Origin: Pandoraea sputorum
Lineage (GTDB): Bacteria > Pseudomonadota > Gammaproteobacteria > Burkholderiales > Burkholderiaceae
DNA: 64,000 nt
Direction: 5' to 3'
Assembly: GCF_000814845.2 (NCBI RefSeq)
Contig: NZ_CP010431.2
Span: 434,001 to 498,000 of the forward strand
Part shown: one piece after another, positions 1-7,814 of the stretch
Numbering within the stretch: the stretch's first letter is position 1
Layout of the letters: each line of letters begins with the position of its first letter
The notes under the pieces: generated by a model
What the model was told of the DNA's origin: nothing
The model's database searches: none
What the model saw: only the letters and a program-made list of their open reading frames with translations
Translations under genes and position numbers: made by a program

Positions 1-53
1 CCGGTTTCATAGGCGGCAGTCTTGCCGTCCGGAGAGAAGATCAGGATGTCCAT
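1..53 (-). CDS. Truncated gene, N-terminal 17 codons only
   Basis: An ATG at 53 on the minus strand opens a frame that runs off the left edge. The visible peptide is MDILIFSPDGKTAAYET. This is too short to assign. It vaguely recalls the N-terminus of D-2-hydroxyacid dehydrogenases (glyoxylate/hydroxypyruvate reductase A type), but that is a guess. A LiuR-like 16-bp palindrome lies 58 bp upstream (111-126), so the gene may belong to the branched-chain amino acid regulon. Codon use is ordinary for the region. Confidence 0.5.
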   Translation of the reverse strand, partial: MDILIFSPDGKTAAYET

Positions 54-110
54 GAGGTGCGCGGCAGGCGTGGGTGGACGCGTGCCGTCGCAACAGCTGC
101 GTTCACTCGA

Positions 111-126
111 TTTACGTTAACGTCAA
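111..126. promoter_or_regulatory. LiuR-like operator, site A
   Basis: The sequence is TTTACGTTAACGTCAA, a near-perfect palindrome around ACGTTAACGT. It matches the sites at 28594-28609 and 29303-29318, which flank the thioesterase/liuA cluster and liuR. Read on the minus strand it starts with TTGACG, a good -35 element for the truncated gene starting at 53. No convincing -10 is visible 17 bp further on. Assignment to LiuR is inference from the shared motif. Confidence 0.6.
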
Positions 127-180
127 GTGTAACGCAGCTTCGGCTCGCCCATGTATTGGGGCGAGGCCCGAGCCAGAGAC

Positions 181-732
181 TCAGTCGCGGGCGGCCGCGC
201 GCAGGGTTTCGAGCTTGACCGCGAAATTGTGGTTGTCGTCTGCGACCCAGACTTCGCCGTCCTGAATCGTGCATTGCAGGCGCATCGTGCGCGAGGCCAG
301 CGCCGTCAAGGCTTCGGCGGATTCGTCGTCGAGCATCCGTACGGTGAGGTTCGACAGACGGTTGACCTCCTTCTCGGTCGCCTGCCACCACACGGCGGCG
401 GGTTTGCCGCCGTATGCGATCACGTCGACGTGTTCTGCACGGCCGGCCGCTTTGACCAGACGACGAGCATCCGGCTGGCCGACATCGATCCAGCGAACGA
501 TGTCGCCGCCGAAATCGTGCTCCCACAGATCCGGTTCGTCGGCCGTCGAAATGCCCTTACCGAACGAGAGACGCTCGCCCGCGTACAACATGAACGCCAG
601 CACGCGCACCATCATGCGCTCGTCGGTTTCCGACGGATGACGGGCAATCGTGAGGTTGTGGGATGCGTAGTAGTGACGGTCGAGGTCGGTGATCTGCACC
701 TCGGCCTTGTAGATAGTGGCTTTGAGCGCCAT
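181..732 (-). CDS. yaeQ: YaeQ family protein
   Basis: The protein is 183 aa, close to the usual YaeQ size. The chosen start gives MALKATIYKAEVQITDLDRHYY, the typical YaeQ N-terminus. The conserved segment PSETDERMMVRVLAF follows at about residues 33-47, and a WEHDFGGDIVRWIDVGQPD block at about 70-88. The family has a PD-(D/E)xK nuclease-like fold. Its role is poorly defined, with an early report of suppressing RfaH loss in E. coli. A longer reading frame continues upstream but adds only unrelated residues. The gene stands alone, divergent from the hydrolase at 881. Confidence 0.9.
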   Translation of the reverse strand: MALKATIYKAEVQITDLDRHYYASHNLTIARHPSETDERMMVRVLAFMLYAGERLSFGKGISTADEPDLWEHDFGGDIVRWIDVGQPDARRLVKAAGRAEHVDVIAYGGKPAAVWWQATEKEVNRLSNLTVRMLDDESAEALTALASRTMRLQCTIQDGEVWVADDNHNFAVKLETLRAAARD

Positions 733-880
733 GCCGGGAAACCGCTGGATTGAAGAAAGTCGCAAGCATACACCAGGCGGTGCAGCGTCCTGTGTCAGGT
801 CCGTCAAGCCCGTGGCGCACTGCAGCAAAGGGGCCGCAAGCTCGGTATACTGGCGCCTTCGTCTCACCTGATGCATCTCC

Positions 881-1717
881 ATGCCGGTTCCTGCACCGCA
901 AACGATCGACGTCAACGGCTACCCGATGGCCTACGTCGAAACTCCCGCCCCCGCCGACGCTGTCGGCGCGCCGCTAGTGCTGGTTCACGGATCGCTGTGC
1001 GACTACCGATACTTCAAGCCGAATATGGCCCCGCTGGGGCAGCGTCGGCGCGTCATCTCGGTCAGCCTGCGTCACTATTTTCCCGAAGCCTGGAATGGCC
1101 ACGACGGTGAATTCTCCGGCGAGCAACACGCCGAGGATCTTGCGGCCTTCATTACGGCGCTCGGCGTCGGCCCTGTGCACGTGCTGGGCCATTCACGCGG
1201 CGGCTATGTCGCGCTGCGCACCGCGTTGCTCGCTCCCGACACCGTCCGCTCGCTGATCCTCGCCGACCCGGGCGTGGAAATCAGCGGCGGCCCGGTGCAA
1301 ATTCCGCTCGACAGCGAGCGCGGCAATTTCCGTGAAGCGGCATTGAAAGCCATTGAAGCGGGCGATATCGACGGCGGTCTCGCACTCTTTATCGATACGG
1401 TGAGCGGTCCGGACACGTGGCGTCGCATGGTGCCGTGGTTCAAACAGATGGTGCGCGACAATGCGCGCACGCTGATCGGACAAGTCGCCGAGCCGCGCAC
1501 GCCGCTGCCGATCGACGCCCTCGGCGCACTCCACGCGCCGGTGCTGCTGATGGGCGGTGCCGAGAGTCCCGCGCCGTATCCGGACGTGCTCAACGCGCTG
1601 GCGTACGCGATGCCCGAAGCGCGTCGCATGGTGATTCAAGATGCGTCGCACGGCATGAACCTCGCCAATCCGATCGCCTTTCACCGCGCGGTCGACGCCT
1701 TCCTCGGCACCGATTGA
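881..1717 (+). CDS. Alpha/beta-fold hydrolase
   Basis: A 278-aa single-domain hydrolase. The oxyanion HG is at residues 36-37, and the nucleophile elbow GHSRGG at 103-108 places the catalytic serine at 105. The C-terminal DASHGMN places the histidine at 257. The acid residue is less clear, because the usual strand-6 Asp position reads GGAESP. The cytoplasmic fold fits esterase, lactonase or C-C hydrolase activity on a small substrate that cannot be named. There is no signal peptide. It converges with the XRE gene ending at 1814 and has no evident operon partner. Confidence 0.85.
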   Translation: MPVPAPQTIDVNGYPMAYVETPAPADAVGAPLVLVHGSLCDYRYFKPNMAPLGQRRRVISVSLRHYFPEAWNGHDGEFSGEQHAEDLAAFITALGVGPVHVLGHSRGGYVALRTALLAPDTVRSLILADPGVEISGGPVQIPLDSERGNFREAALKAIEAGDIDGGLALFIDTVSGPDTWRRMVPWFKQMVRDNARTLIGQVAEPRTPLPIDALGALHAPVLLMGGAESPAPYPDVLNALAYAMPEARRMVIQDASHGMNLANPIAFHRAVDAFLGTD

Positions 1718-1813
1718 TACGGCGAGCGCAGCGTCGGGCCCGACGTCGTCCCCCGTGCTGCCGCTCGCGCCTCACCTGTCATGTGCCCTCGCTGCCGGGC
1801 GCGCCTTTCTCTC

Positions 1814-2197
1814 TCATTCGTCACGCAACAAACCGTGGCCCAACCGTAGGCTCAGGGTGCGGACCAGATCGGCCATCCATGCCTGATCGCGGTCGGACAA
1901 CTTTTGCATGGCACGATTGAGCGACGGATACGGATCGCACGGGGCCGACACGCTCGCGCCGATGTCCGCTGCCATGCCGTTCGACGAATCGAAGGCCAGC
2001 AACTCATGCGGGGGTAGCCCCAGCGTGTCGGCAAGAATGCAAATGTTGCGCAGCGAGATGTTGCGTTTGCCGCGCTCGACACCACTCAGATAGGAACGTG
2101 CGAGACCGCTCTCCAGCGCAAGCTTGTCCTGCGCCCAGTTGTACTTCTTGCGCAAACCGGCGAGATGTCTGCCGAATCGAAATAAATTGGTGTCCAT
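1814..2197 (-). CDS. XRE-family transcriptional regulator (short paralogue)
   Basis: 127 aa. A Cro/CI-type helix-turn-helix covers about residues 8-65 (GLRKKYNWAQDKLALESGLA, then SYLSGVERGKRNISL). A second module around SLNRAMQKLSDRDQAWMADLV is shared with the XRE gene at 2828-3679. The start at 2197 is preferred over an upstream codon because AAGGAA lies 7-8 nt upstream. DNA-binding repressor or activator; target unknown. An inverted repeat TTGTTC-15-GAACAA lies just upstream (2210-2236) and may be an autoregulatory operator. The pair probably arose by tandem duplication. Confidence 0.88.
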   Translation of the reverse strand: MDTNLFRFGRHLAGLRKKYNWAQDKLALESGLARSYLSGVERGKRNISLRNICILADTLGLPPHELLAFDSSNGMAADIGASVSAPCDPYPSLNRAMQKLSDRDQAWMADLVRTLSLRLGHGLLRDE

Positions 2198-2209
2198 AAA
2201 AAAGTTTCC

Positions 2210-2236
2210 TTGTTCGGGACGAGAAGATTGGAACAA
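2210..2236. promoter_or_regulatory. Inverted repeat upstream of the short XRE gene
   Basis: TTGTTC at 2210-2215 and GAACAA at 2231-2236 are perfect 6-bp arms separated by 15 bp. They lie 13-39 bp ahead of the start codon at 2197. The position fits an autoregulatory operator for an XRE dimer. The paralogue at 2828-3679 does not have the same repeat upstream. Confidence 0.35.
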
Positions 2237-2827
2237 AAATCCGGCATCGGGGACGGTGCCTCGGGTGTCCCTCGTTTGTGAGGCACGAACTACCGGGAGC
2301 GTCGCGCAGATTTCTTGCGGACTTTCGGAGAAGGCACAACGAGTGCAGTCGTTCTGACGGTGACGGCGGCGCTATTTCGCGTACCGCCGTACTGCACCGA
2401 CGCGCTGTGAGACGCGTTGCCGCCCTCCCGTCAACCGGCGCCGCGCAGTGTGACACTGGTCTGACCGGTAGAAGTAGAGCGGGGATTCTGAAAGGTTCCG
2501 CGTTGGGATGTCACTCGATGATGACGAGCCGAGCCGGATATTGTGTCCAGCCTCGTGGAATTGCGGTAGGCGTCGGCTCCCCGTCGCTCCTGTCGTCGTT
2601 GACGCGCACGTCGCCACGTTCTCTGAGTTCGGTAACGACGCGGTCTGCGCAAGAGCGGCTATTTTTAATAGGTTAACCAGTCACTTTTACGAGACGAATC
2701 ATCGCGCAACACCCCCCGTGTGGCCCGGGGACTTTGCGCGATCTCCTAAGCACTAATGGCGTGGCGATGGCTCACCGCTGCGCGGGTTGCTTTGAAGGGT
2801 GCTTCAGCCGCACCCTCGTTCGCGCCC
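2237..2827. other. 590-bp spacer between the two XRE genes
   Basis: No convincing complete gene. On the minus strand 2669-2511 there is an open frame without ATG or GTG near its beginning. Its C-terminal part (…EPTPTAIPRGWTQYPARLVIIE) reads like real protein and ends at TGA 2513-2511. A GTG at 2609 would give 32 aa but has no clear ribosome binding site. The segment 2661-2700 is AT-richer than its surroundings. This may be the remnant of a small gene or an unrecognised short CDS. Confidence 0.3.
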
Positions 2828-3679
2828 TCATTCGCGTTCATCGTCGCTGCGCGGCCAGCGCAGCGACTCTTCCCGAGCAATGACGCCTGCGCCCGGCGCT
2901 GCGGCAGGTCGCGGTGAGAGATCCGTTTCACTGTCCTGCCGAGGGTCCGGGTCGCCGAAGCGACGCGCGCTGGCATTCGTCGCCGGATCATGGGTGTCGA
3001 CCGACGTTTGGGATACACCCGGGTAAGTCTCCGGCGAGGCTGTGGAGAGTTGATGGCGAACAGGCAATCGCGTGTCGAAGTCGGGGTCGATCGCCGCACG
3101 GGCTGGCATACCGTCGAACGACGTAGGCGGCGCTTCACGGCGTGTAACGTGATCGAAGCCCTCGATTGCGTCGATGGAATCCGAGTCGTCGATGACGTTC
3201 GGGTCGTCCCCATCGTGGATATCGTGGACATCGTGAAATGGACCCGCATGAACGCCAGCGGAGGCCGTACCTTGGGACGAGGGTGCGTAGGCGCTCGTCG
3301 CGGACGGCGGCGCCGCGTGACTCAGGCGCGAGCTGAGACTGCGGATGATTTCCGCGAGCCAGACCTGATCGCGGTTCTCCAGCTTGCACAGTGACCGGCT
3401 GATCTGCGGCAGCGGGGTGCGCTCGGAGGCCGTCGCTGCATCTTCCGCATTGCCCGCGGCAGCCTGAGCGAAACGCAGCATCTCGGACGTTGGCACGCCC
3501 AGCGTGTCTGCCAACACGCAAATGTTGACGAGGGCGACATTGCGTCTGCCCCGTTCGATACCGCTGACATACGAGCGAGCCAGACCGCTCTCGAGGGCAA
3601 GCTTCTCCTGCGACCAGCCGCGCGCCTTACGCAAGCGGGCCAGATGGTCTCCGAACAGGGCGAGTGGATTGGTTTGCAT
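2828..3679 (-). CDS. XRE-family regulator with long acidic/His-rich C-terminal extension
   Basis: 283 aa. The HTH at residues 8-66 (LRKARGWSQEKLALESGLA, SYVSGIERGRRNVAL) closely matches the 127-aa paralogue at 1814-2197. Both share the module QISRSLCKLENRDQVWLAEII at about residues 90-115. Beyond that this copy adds about 165 residues of low complexity, rich in Asp, His, Ser, Pro and Ala (for example FHDVHDIHDGDDPNVIDD), with no domain I recognise. The start at 3679 has GGAG 7 nt upstream. Function beyond DNA binding is unknown; the tail could bind metal or be disordered. Confidence 0.85.
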   Translation of the reverse strand: MQTNPLALFGDHLARLRKARGWSQEKLALESGLARSYVSGIERGRRNVALVNICVLADTLGVPTSEMLRFAQAAAGNAEDAATASERTPLPQISRSLCKLENRDQVWLAEIIRSLSSRLSHAAPPSATSAYAPSSQGTASAGVHAGPFHDVHDIHDGDDPNVIDDSDSIDAIEGFDHVTRREAPPTSFDGMPARAAIDPDFDTRLPVRHQLSTASPETYPGVSQTSVDTHDPATNASARRFGDPDPRQDSETDLSPRPAAAPGAGVIAREESLRWPRSDDERE

Positions 3680-3807
3680 GGCGAACTCCGTTGACGAGTC
3701 ACACAGCGTAATCAATCCCCCCGCGCCCTGCGACGTTATATCGCTCTCCTCCCCATGCGTGACGGGCGGGCCTCTATAAAGAGTCGGTGACGCTAATAGC
3801 GCAAAAT

Positions 3808-4731
3808 TTATCGGACGCTTCCCAATTCATCCGCCACAGCGGGCATCGGTTCACGCGCTTTGCGAATCGGCAGATGCCAGTTTTCGCCGAGTGCCACGCC
3901 CGCGAGAATCAGCGTACCGCCCAGGAGGTGGTAACCGGCGAGATGCTCTCCGAGACCGAAGGCCGCGATCAGCGCCGTGAAGATCGGTACCAGATTGATG
4001 ACGACGGTCGCGCGACGCGGGCCGATGCGCGCAACGCCGATCATCCAGATGAACGGGGCGGCGATGGACACCGGGATCGTCGCGAAGGCCAGCTCCGGCA
4101 GGTTGTCCATCGAAATGCCTGCTTTCTCCGAGATCAGATAGAACGGCAGCAGCGCGATGACGGCAAACATGATCTGCGCGTACAGCGACGGCAGCGGCGC
4201 GAGCGGCAGATGCCATTTGCGCAGCAGCACGCAGTACACGGCGTACGCGAGCATGGCGGCGACCATCATGGCGTCGCCCACACCGATGCCCTGATCGGTG
4301 AGATGTAGCAGCGAACCGTGCCCGACGACCAGCAGCACGCCACCGATCGACAGCAGGCCACCGGCCAGCGCGCCAGCGGTGAGGGCGTCGCCCAGGAGCA
4401 TGACCGCGAGCGTGAGCGTCGTGAGGGGCAGCAGCGCCAGAATGATCCCCATGTTGGTGGCACTCGTGTAATGCGCCGCCGAATAGGCGAGGCCCTGATA
4501 GATCGCCATGCCCAGCACGCCGAGGGTGGCGTACTGCGCCATGTGCGGCGCAAATTGACGGCGGGCGCGCCACAACGCGGGCAACGCAAACGGCGTGAGC
4601 AGCAACGCGGCGGCGAACCACCGCAGGAACGCGATCTCGGCAGGGAAAATGTGACCGACGGCGAGCTTGTTGACGATCACGTTGGCCGACCAGATAAGCA
4701 CTGCGGTCAGCGGCAGAATGAAATTAGCCAT
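3808..4731 (-). CDS. EamA/DMT-family inner-membrane transporter
   Basis: 307 aa with about ten hydrophobic segments arranged as two EamA repeats. The first begins at residue 3 (ILPLTAVLIWSANVIVNKLA) and the second near 150 (VGDAMMVAAMLAYAVYCVLL). The conserved GGTLILAGVALGE is in the last helices. Drug/metabolite transporters of this type usually export amino acids, purines or other small metabolites, but the substrate cannot be read from sequence. It is transcribed away from the GGDEF gene at 5089, so the 357-bp gap holds both promoters. Confidence 0.9.
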   Translation of the reverse strand: MANFILPLTAVLIWSANVIVNKLAVGHIFPAEIAFLRWFAAALLLTPFALPALWRARRQFAPHMAQYATLGVLGMAIYQGLAYSAAHYTSATNMGIILALLPLTTLTLAVMLLGDALTAGALAGGLLSIGGVLLVVGHGSLLHLTDQGIGVGDAMMVAAMLAYAVYCVLLRKWHLPLAPLPSLYAQIMFAVIALLPFYLISEKAGISMDNLPELAFATIPVSIAAPFIWMIGVARIGPRRATVVINLVPIFTALIAAFGLGEHLAGYHLLGGTLILAGVALGENWHLPIRKAREPMPAVADELGSVR

Positions 4732-5088
4732 GATGTATGCGATGTGCCGGTCGGGCGGCCGACCGGCGGGTGACTTACGAACTGAGGCAAATTGTCCGCC
4801 CGAAAGGTATCCGTCGCATAGCGAATTTCAGACAAACGATAAGGGATTTCGGACGTGACGTCCGGGTCCACATTGACCACCCTCAACGCCGTGCGCTTTG
4901 GAAGCGCTCGCCGACGTTGTCCGCAGGTAGAATGGCGCCTCCGGGTCCCTGCGACGACTGTATGTCAATGTGTTCGCACACACGACGCACAACGCCCGGC
5001 CCCACGGTGCGATGACATCGTGCGCGCATTTCGTAGTCCGTCGTTCTTGATTCGTGGTCCGTGGTTCGTGAGGGTCGATCGGAGCAGC
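4732..5088. other. Divergent intergenic region, EamA transporter / diguanylate cyclase
   Basis: This gap must contain promoters for both flanking genes. Open frames here extend the GGDEF reading frame upstream but lack the hydrophobic MASE2-like character of the real N-terminus and have no ribosome binding site. No strong palindrome or sigma-70 pair stood out to me. Short imperfect repeats (gtccgtcgttc, gtccgtggttc) occur at about 5036-5070. Confidence 0.4.
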
Positions 5089-6357
5089 ATGGTGTCAGTG
5101 AGTCAGCAAGACAGCAACGCGCGCGCCGACGGCACGCCACAACACCGAAGGACGGGGGGCGCCGCTTCGGCGTCTGCTGCTGCGGGTATCGATCCCGCCG
5201 TTGCAGGCAAAGGCAAGCGTTTCGTACGACGCATCTATCGCCTGCGGACCATCGGTCTGGGCATCGGATTCTTCTGTGTCGCAGGCGTCTTCTATCGACT
5301 TGATCCGCCTACGCCGCTTTGGTTGTGGGCGCTGGTGATCTTCCACGGCTTCGTCTGGCCGCATCTGGCCTGTGTACTCGCACTGTCGCGTCCGATCCCT
5401 TACCGCGCCGAGCGCACGAATCTGATGATCGATGCGGCATTCGGTGGCTTCTGGGTCGCCGCGATGCAGTTCAATCTGCTGCCGAGCGTCGTCGTTCTCG
5501 CGATGATGTCGATGGATAACATCGGCGCGGGCGGCGTACGGCTTTTCCTTCAGGGGCTCTTGGCCAACGTTGTTGGCGCTCTGATCGGGATCGCCGTCCT
5601 TGGCTTTGCCTGGGCACCCGCGTCCGATACCTTCAACGTCATCACGAGTTTGCCGATGGTGATTCTGTATCCGGTCGCACTCGGCAAGGTGACGTATGAC
5701 CTCGCGCAGAAGCTGTCGCAGCGCTCGCGGGAAATGGAGTATCTGTCGCGACACGATGGCCTGACGGGCCTGCTCAATCGGCGGGCGTGGGAGCAGCGGC
5801 TGGCCGACATCCACGAGCATTGCGCCCACACCGGGCAACCGGCGTGTCTGGTGCTGATGGATCTGGATCACTTCAAGCGCATCAACGACACGCTCGGCCA
5901 CGCTGCAGGCGACTCGGCGCTCAGACGCTTTGCCGGACTACTGCGTCAGCGTCTGCGAGAGATCGACGCGGTCGGGCGATATGGTGGCGAAGAGTTCGGT
6001 GCCGTGCTGGTCAATACCGGCGAAGTGGCGGGACGCGATCTGATGCACCGGCTGCTCGCCGATTTGCGCGCCCGAGTGGCGCAGGCAGAAGCGCAAATGC
6101 GGCAGGACGAAGCGCTTCGCGTGTCGCTCACGGAGTGTACGGTGAGTATCGGGCTGGTGCCCTTTTCGAGCGCTTTCAGCACTCCGCACGCATGGCTCCA
6201 GCAAGCCGATCGTGCGTTGTATCGGGCTAAAAGTCAGGGACGCGACGGGATGGTGGTGCTCGAGGCCGGTGCCTTCGGTATGTCCGGCGCAGGGGCTTCG
6301 CCGGATCGCGAAGAGGCTACCGGCGGCACAGATGCGAGAGGCGCCAAAAACGTATAG
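5089..6357 (+). CDS. Membrane diguanylate cyclase (MASE2-like + GGDEF)
   Basis: 422 aa. Residues 50-205 hold about five or six membrane segments in the style of a MASE2 sensor (RTIGLGIGFFCVAGVFYRLD, HGFVWPHLACVLALSRPIP). A GGDEF domain follows at about 218-385. The active-site motif is GGEEF (299-303) with metal-binding Asp in MDLDHFKRIND (258-267). An inhibitory I-site RxxD is present at 290-293, five residues before GGEEF. It should make cyclic di-GMP from two GTP, as E. coli DgcC (AdrA) does. The start at 5089 has GGAG 8-9 nt upstream; a longer frame upstream lacks this. Confidence 0.92.
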   Translation: MVSVSQQDSNARADGTPQHRRTGGAASASAAAGIDPAVAGKGKRFVRRIYRLRTIGLGIGFFCVAGVFYRLDPPTPLWLWALVIFHGFVWPHLACVLALSRPIPYRAERTNLMIDAAFGGFWVAAMQFNLLPSVVVLAMMSMDNIGAGGVRLFLQGLLANVVGALIGIAVLGFAWAPASDTFNVITSLPMVILYPVALGKVTYDLAQKLSQRSREMEYLSRHDGLTGLLNRRAWEQRLADIHEHCAHTGQPACLVLMDLDHFKRINDTLGHAAGDSALRRFAGLLRQRLREIDAVGRYGGEEFGAVLVNTGEVAGRDLMHRLLADLRARVAQAEAQMRQDEALRVSLTECTVSIGLVPFSSAFSTPHAWLQQADRALYRAKSQGRDGMVVLEAGAFGMSGAGASPDREEATGGTDARGAKNV

Positions 6358-6375
6358 CGCCTGACGCTTAACGAC

Positions 6376-6621
6376 TCAGCGCGTGCACAAGCGCGCGAAC
6401 GCGCCACGCAGTGCGGCGGGCAAACCGGCGGCGAAATTGAACGGACGGGCCAGTGCTGCCAGGCCCTCGCCATTGAGCACGCGCGCGCCTTCCAGATGCG
6501 TGGCCAGCACGCAGAAATCTTCACGGCGCATGCCCACACGCTGACACGCGTGGTCGAGTTGCTTCAAGTCGTTCGGATGCAGACTGATGGTGAGGGTAAC
6601 GCGCTCTGGGTCGGTGTTCAT
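6376..6621 (-). CDS. Small hypothetical protein, ribbon-helix-helix-like N-terminus
   Basis: 81 aa from the ATG at 6621 (MNTDPERVTLTISLHPNDLK). A polar beta-strand-like ERVTLTISL followed by two helices resembles the ribbon-helix-helix fold of CopG/Arc-type regulators, but the match is weak. An in-frame ATG at 6657 would add KKRK-rich residues and is possible. The gene ends 18 bp from the diguanylate cyclase and converges with it. Function unknown. Confidence 0.55.
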   Translation of the reverse strand: MNTDPERVTLTISLHPNDLKQLDHACQRVGMRREDFCVLATHLEGARVLNGEGLAALARPFNFAAGLPAALRGAFARLCTR

Positions 6622-7217
6622 GACTTTCAATTTTCTCTTTTTCGATACATCGGGCATGACGCGCGGGTAAGCGCATGCCAAACGCCCGCGAGATAACGCG
6701 GGCGAGCCGGATCCGACTGCGTGGGATCGGGCCTGTAGGGCGCACATGGCGGACACGTCGAGCGAACGAAACGTCGCAGAGTAAAGACGATTTCGGTCCG
6801 CCGATGCGCGCGATGTCTGATCGTGGCGTCGGGTTGTTTTACGTAACGCGTGGGCAATACGAGGCTGTGGGCGCGCAATCCGCCGCCTGAGTGTTGCGCG
6901 GGCGGCGGTACGGCACTAACGCGTGAGAGCGATGCCTCGTAACAGCAGGGAGGGCTGACTCTCCATCCGGCCATCGCACAAGCGCCGGAATACAGCATGA
7001 GTACTGCGGTACTGCGAATTGCAACTGCAGGGATTGCTCAACGATTGCTTGGGTGTTGCTTAGCTATTGCGGGGTACTGCGGTGATGCGAGACCTTCTGA
7101 ATTACAGGACTGCGTTTGATGCGTGTACAGCGATGCAGACTTCAAACTACCCATACTGCGACTTGCTGAACTGCTACTGCGGATAAAGCGGAACTACGAG
7201 CACTACAAGACTTCCGA
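6622..7217. other. Gene-poor stretch with degenerate TACTGCG words
   Basis: No frame here looks like a real protein. CCGCCGCC and GGCGGCGG at about 6879-6915 can pair as a GC-rich hairpin. From about 6998 onward the motif TACTGCG and relatives (ACTGCGG, GATTGCT) recur loosely. They lead into the perfect hexanucleotide tract at 7218, which suggests the tract expanded from this decayed repeat field. Confidence 0.4.
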
Positions 7218-7297
7218 ACTGCTACTGCTACTGCTACTGCTACTGCTACTGCTACTGCTACTGCTACTGCTACTGCTACTGCTACTGCTACTGCTAC
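7218..7297. repeat. Hexanucleotide tandem repeat (ACTGCT)13
   Basis: Thirteen exact copies of ACTGCT plus two bases, with no interruptions. In one forward frame it would encode alternating CTG/CTA leucine codons, giving a GTG-started poly-Leu frame at 7123-7320 that I do not accept as a gene. A unit of six keeps reading frame when copies are gained or lost, so it would not cause classical phase-variable frameshifts. It lies 24 bp past the stop of the small membrane protein on the minus strand. Confidence 0.95.
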
Positions 7298-7321
7298 CAC
7301 CTACTGCGAGACGACGCTGAA

Positions 7322-7507
7322 TTACGCGGCGTCCTTAAACTGAATGCGGGGGCACGGTGCGACACGGTGGCTACGGCGATAGCGCAACACGCGGTCCATG
7401 TGCGCTGCCGAGGCGTTGCGCACTGCACGGCGGTGCAACTGCTTCACACGTGCTGCCGACACCGAAATGGCCAATGCCGCGACAACCAACCAACTGACGA
7501 AAACCAC
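7322..7507 (-). CDS. Small single-pass membrane protein with basic tail
   Basis: 61 aa from a GTG at 7507, chosen because GGGGAG lies 7 nt upstream. The N-terminus VVFVSWLVVAALAISVSAA is a membrane helix. It is followed by an Arg/His-rich cytoplasmic-looking tail (RVKQLHRRAVRNASAAHMDR, then RYRRSHR). An upstream ATG at 7564 lacks a ribosome binding site. An opposing frame on the plus strand (ATG 7467, ending 7640) also looks partly protein-like but has no ribosome binding site. Function unknown; the 3' end abuts the hexanucleotide repeat. Confidence 0.5.
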   Translation of the reverse strand: MVFVSWLVVAALAISVSAARVKQLHRRAVRNASAAHMDRVLRYRRSHRVAPCPRIQFKDAA

Positions 7508-7752
7508 AATACTTCTCCCCGTTGAGTGCAGCGCCGAAACGATCCGGGATGAACCGGTACGCATCGAATTCGATGGGAAATCAAAAAGCGTGGTGAGCGC
7601 CGGTCGCAACTGCATAAAACTTCAATGGAGTGGATTCTAAATAGATTCCCGAATAGGGTAAACCCTTAAAATCGTGAATAGTGTATTTTTTTAGACGAAT
7701 TAATGGATTTTTCCAAACAGTCGTTTGAATTTGAATGTCGTTGATTCCATGC
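7508..7752. other. AT-rich gap upstream of the small membrane gene
   Basis: The stretch 7630-7740 is markedly AT-richer than the rest of the window (for example gtgtatttttttagacg). AGGGT and ACCCT at about 7658-7669 form a short palindrome. It probably carries the promoter of the minus-strand small gene. No further gene is visible. Confidence 0.4.
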
Positions 7753-7797
7753 AGAAATCGGTCCAAACCCGCATGCCTTCACGGGTTCGGGCCGATT
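7753..7797 (-). terminator. Likely terminator of the porin gene
   Basis: Sixteen-base arms AATCGGTCCAAACCCG (7756-7771) and CGGGTTCGGGCCGATT (7782-7797) pair with two mismatches across a 10-nt loop. The hairpin starts 18 bp after the porin stop. The downstream tract on the minus strand (TTTCTGC) is only weakly T-rich. Confidence 0.55.
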
Positions 7798-7814
7798 GGC
7801 TTGAGACGGACAGA

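Noticed and set aside
7123..7320. Plus-strand frame with a run of 26 leucines after a 32-residue head
   Set aside because: It starts at GTG without a ribosome binding site, the poly-Leu part is only the hexanucleotide repeat read in one frame, and the head resembles no protein. Kept as a repeat only.
7398..7640. 80-codon plus-strand frame opposite the small membrane gene
   Set aside because: It looks partly protein-like but has no ribosome binding site, whereas the minus-strand frame has a strong one and a clear membrane helix.
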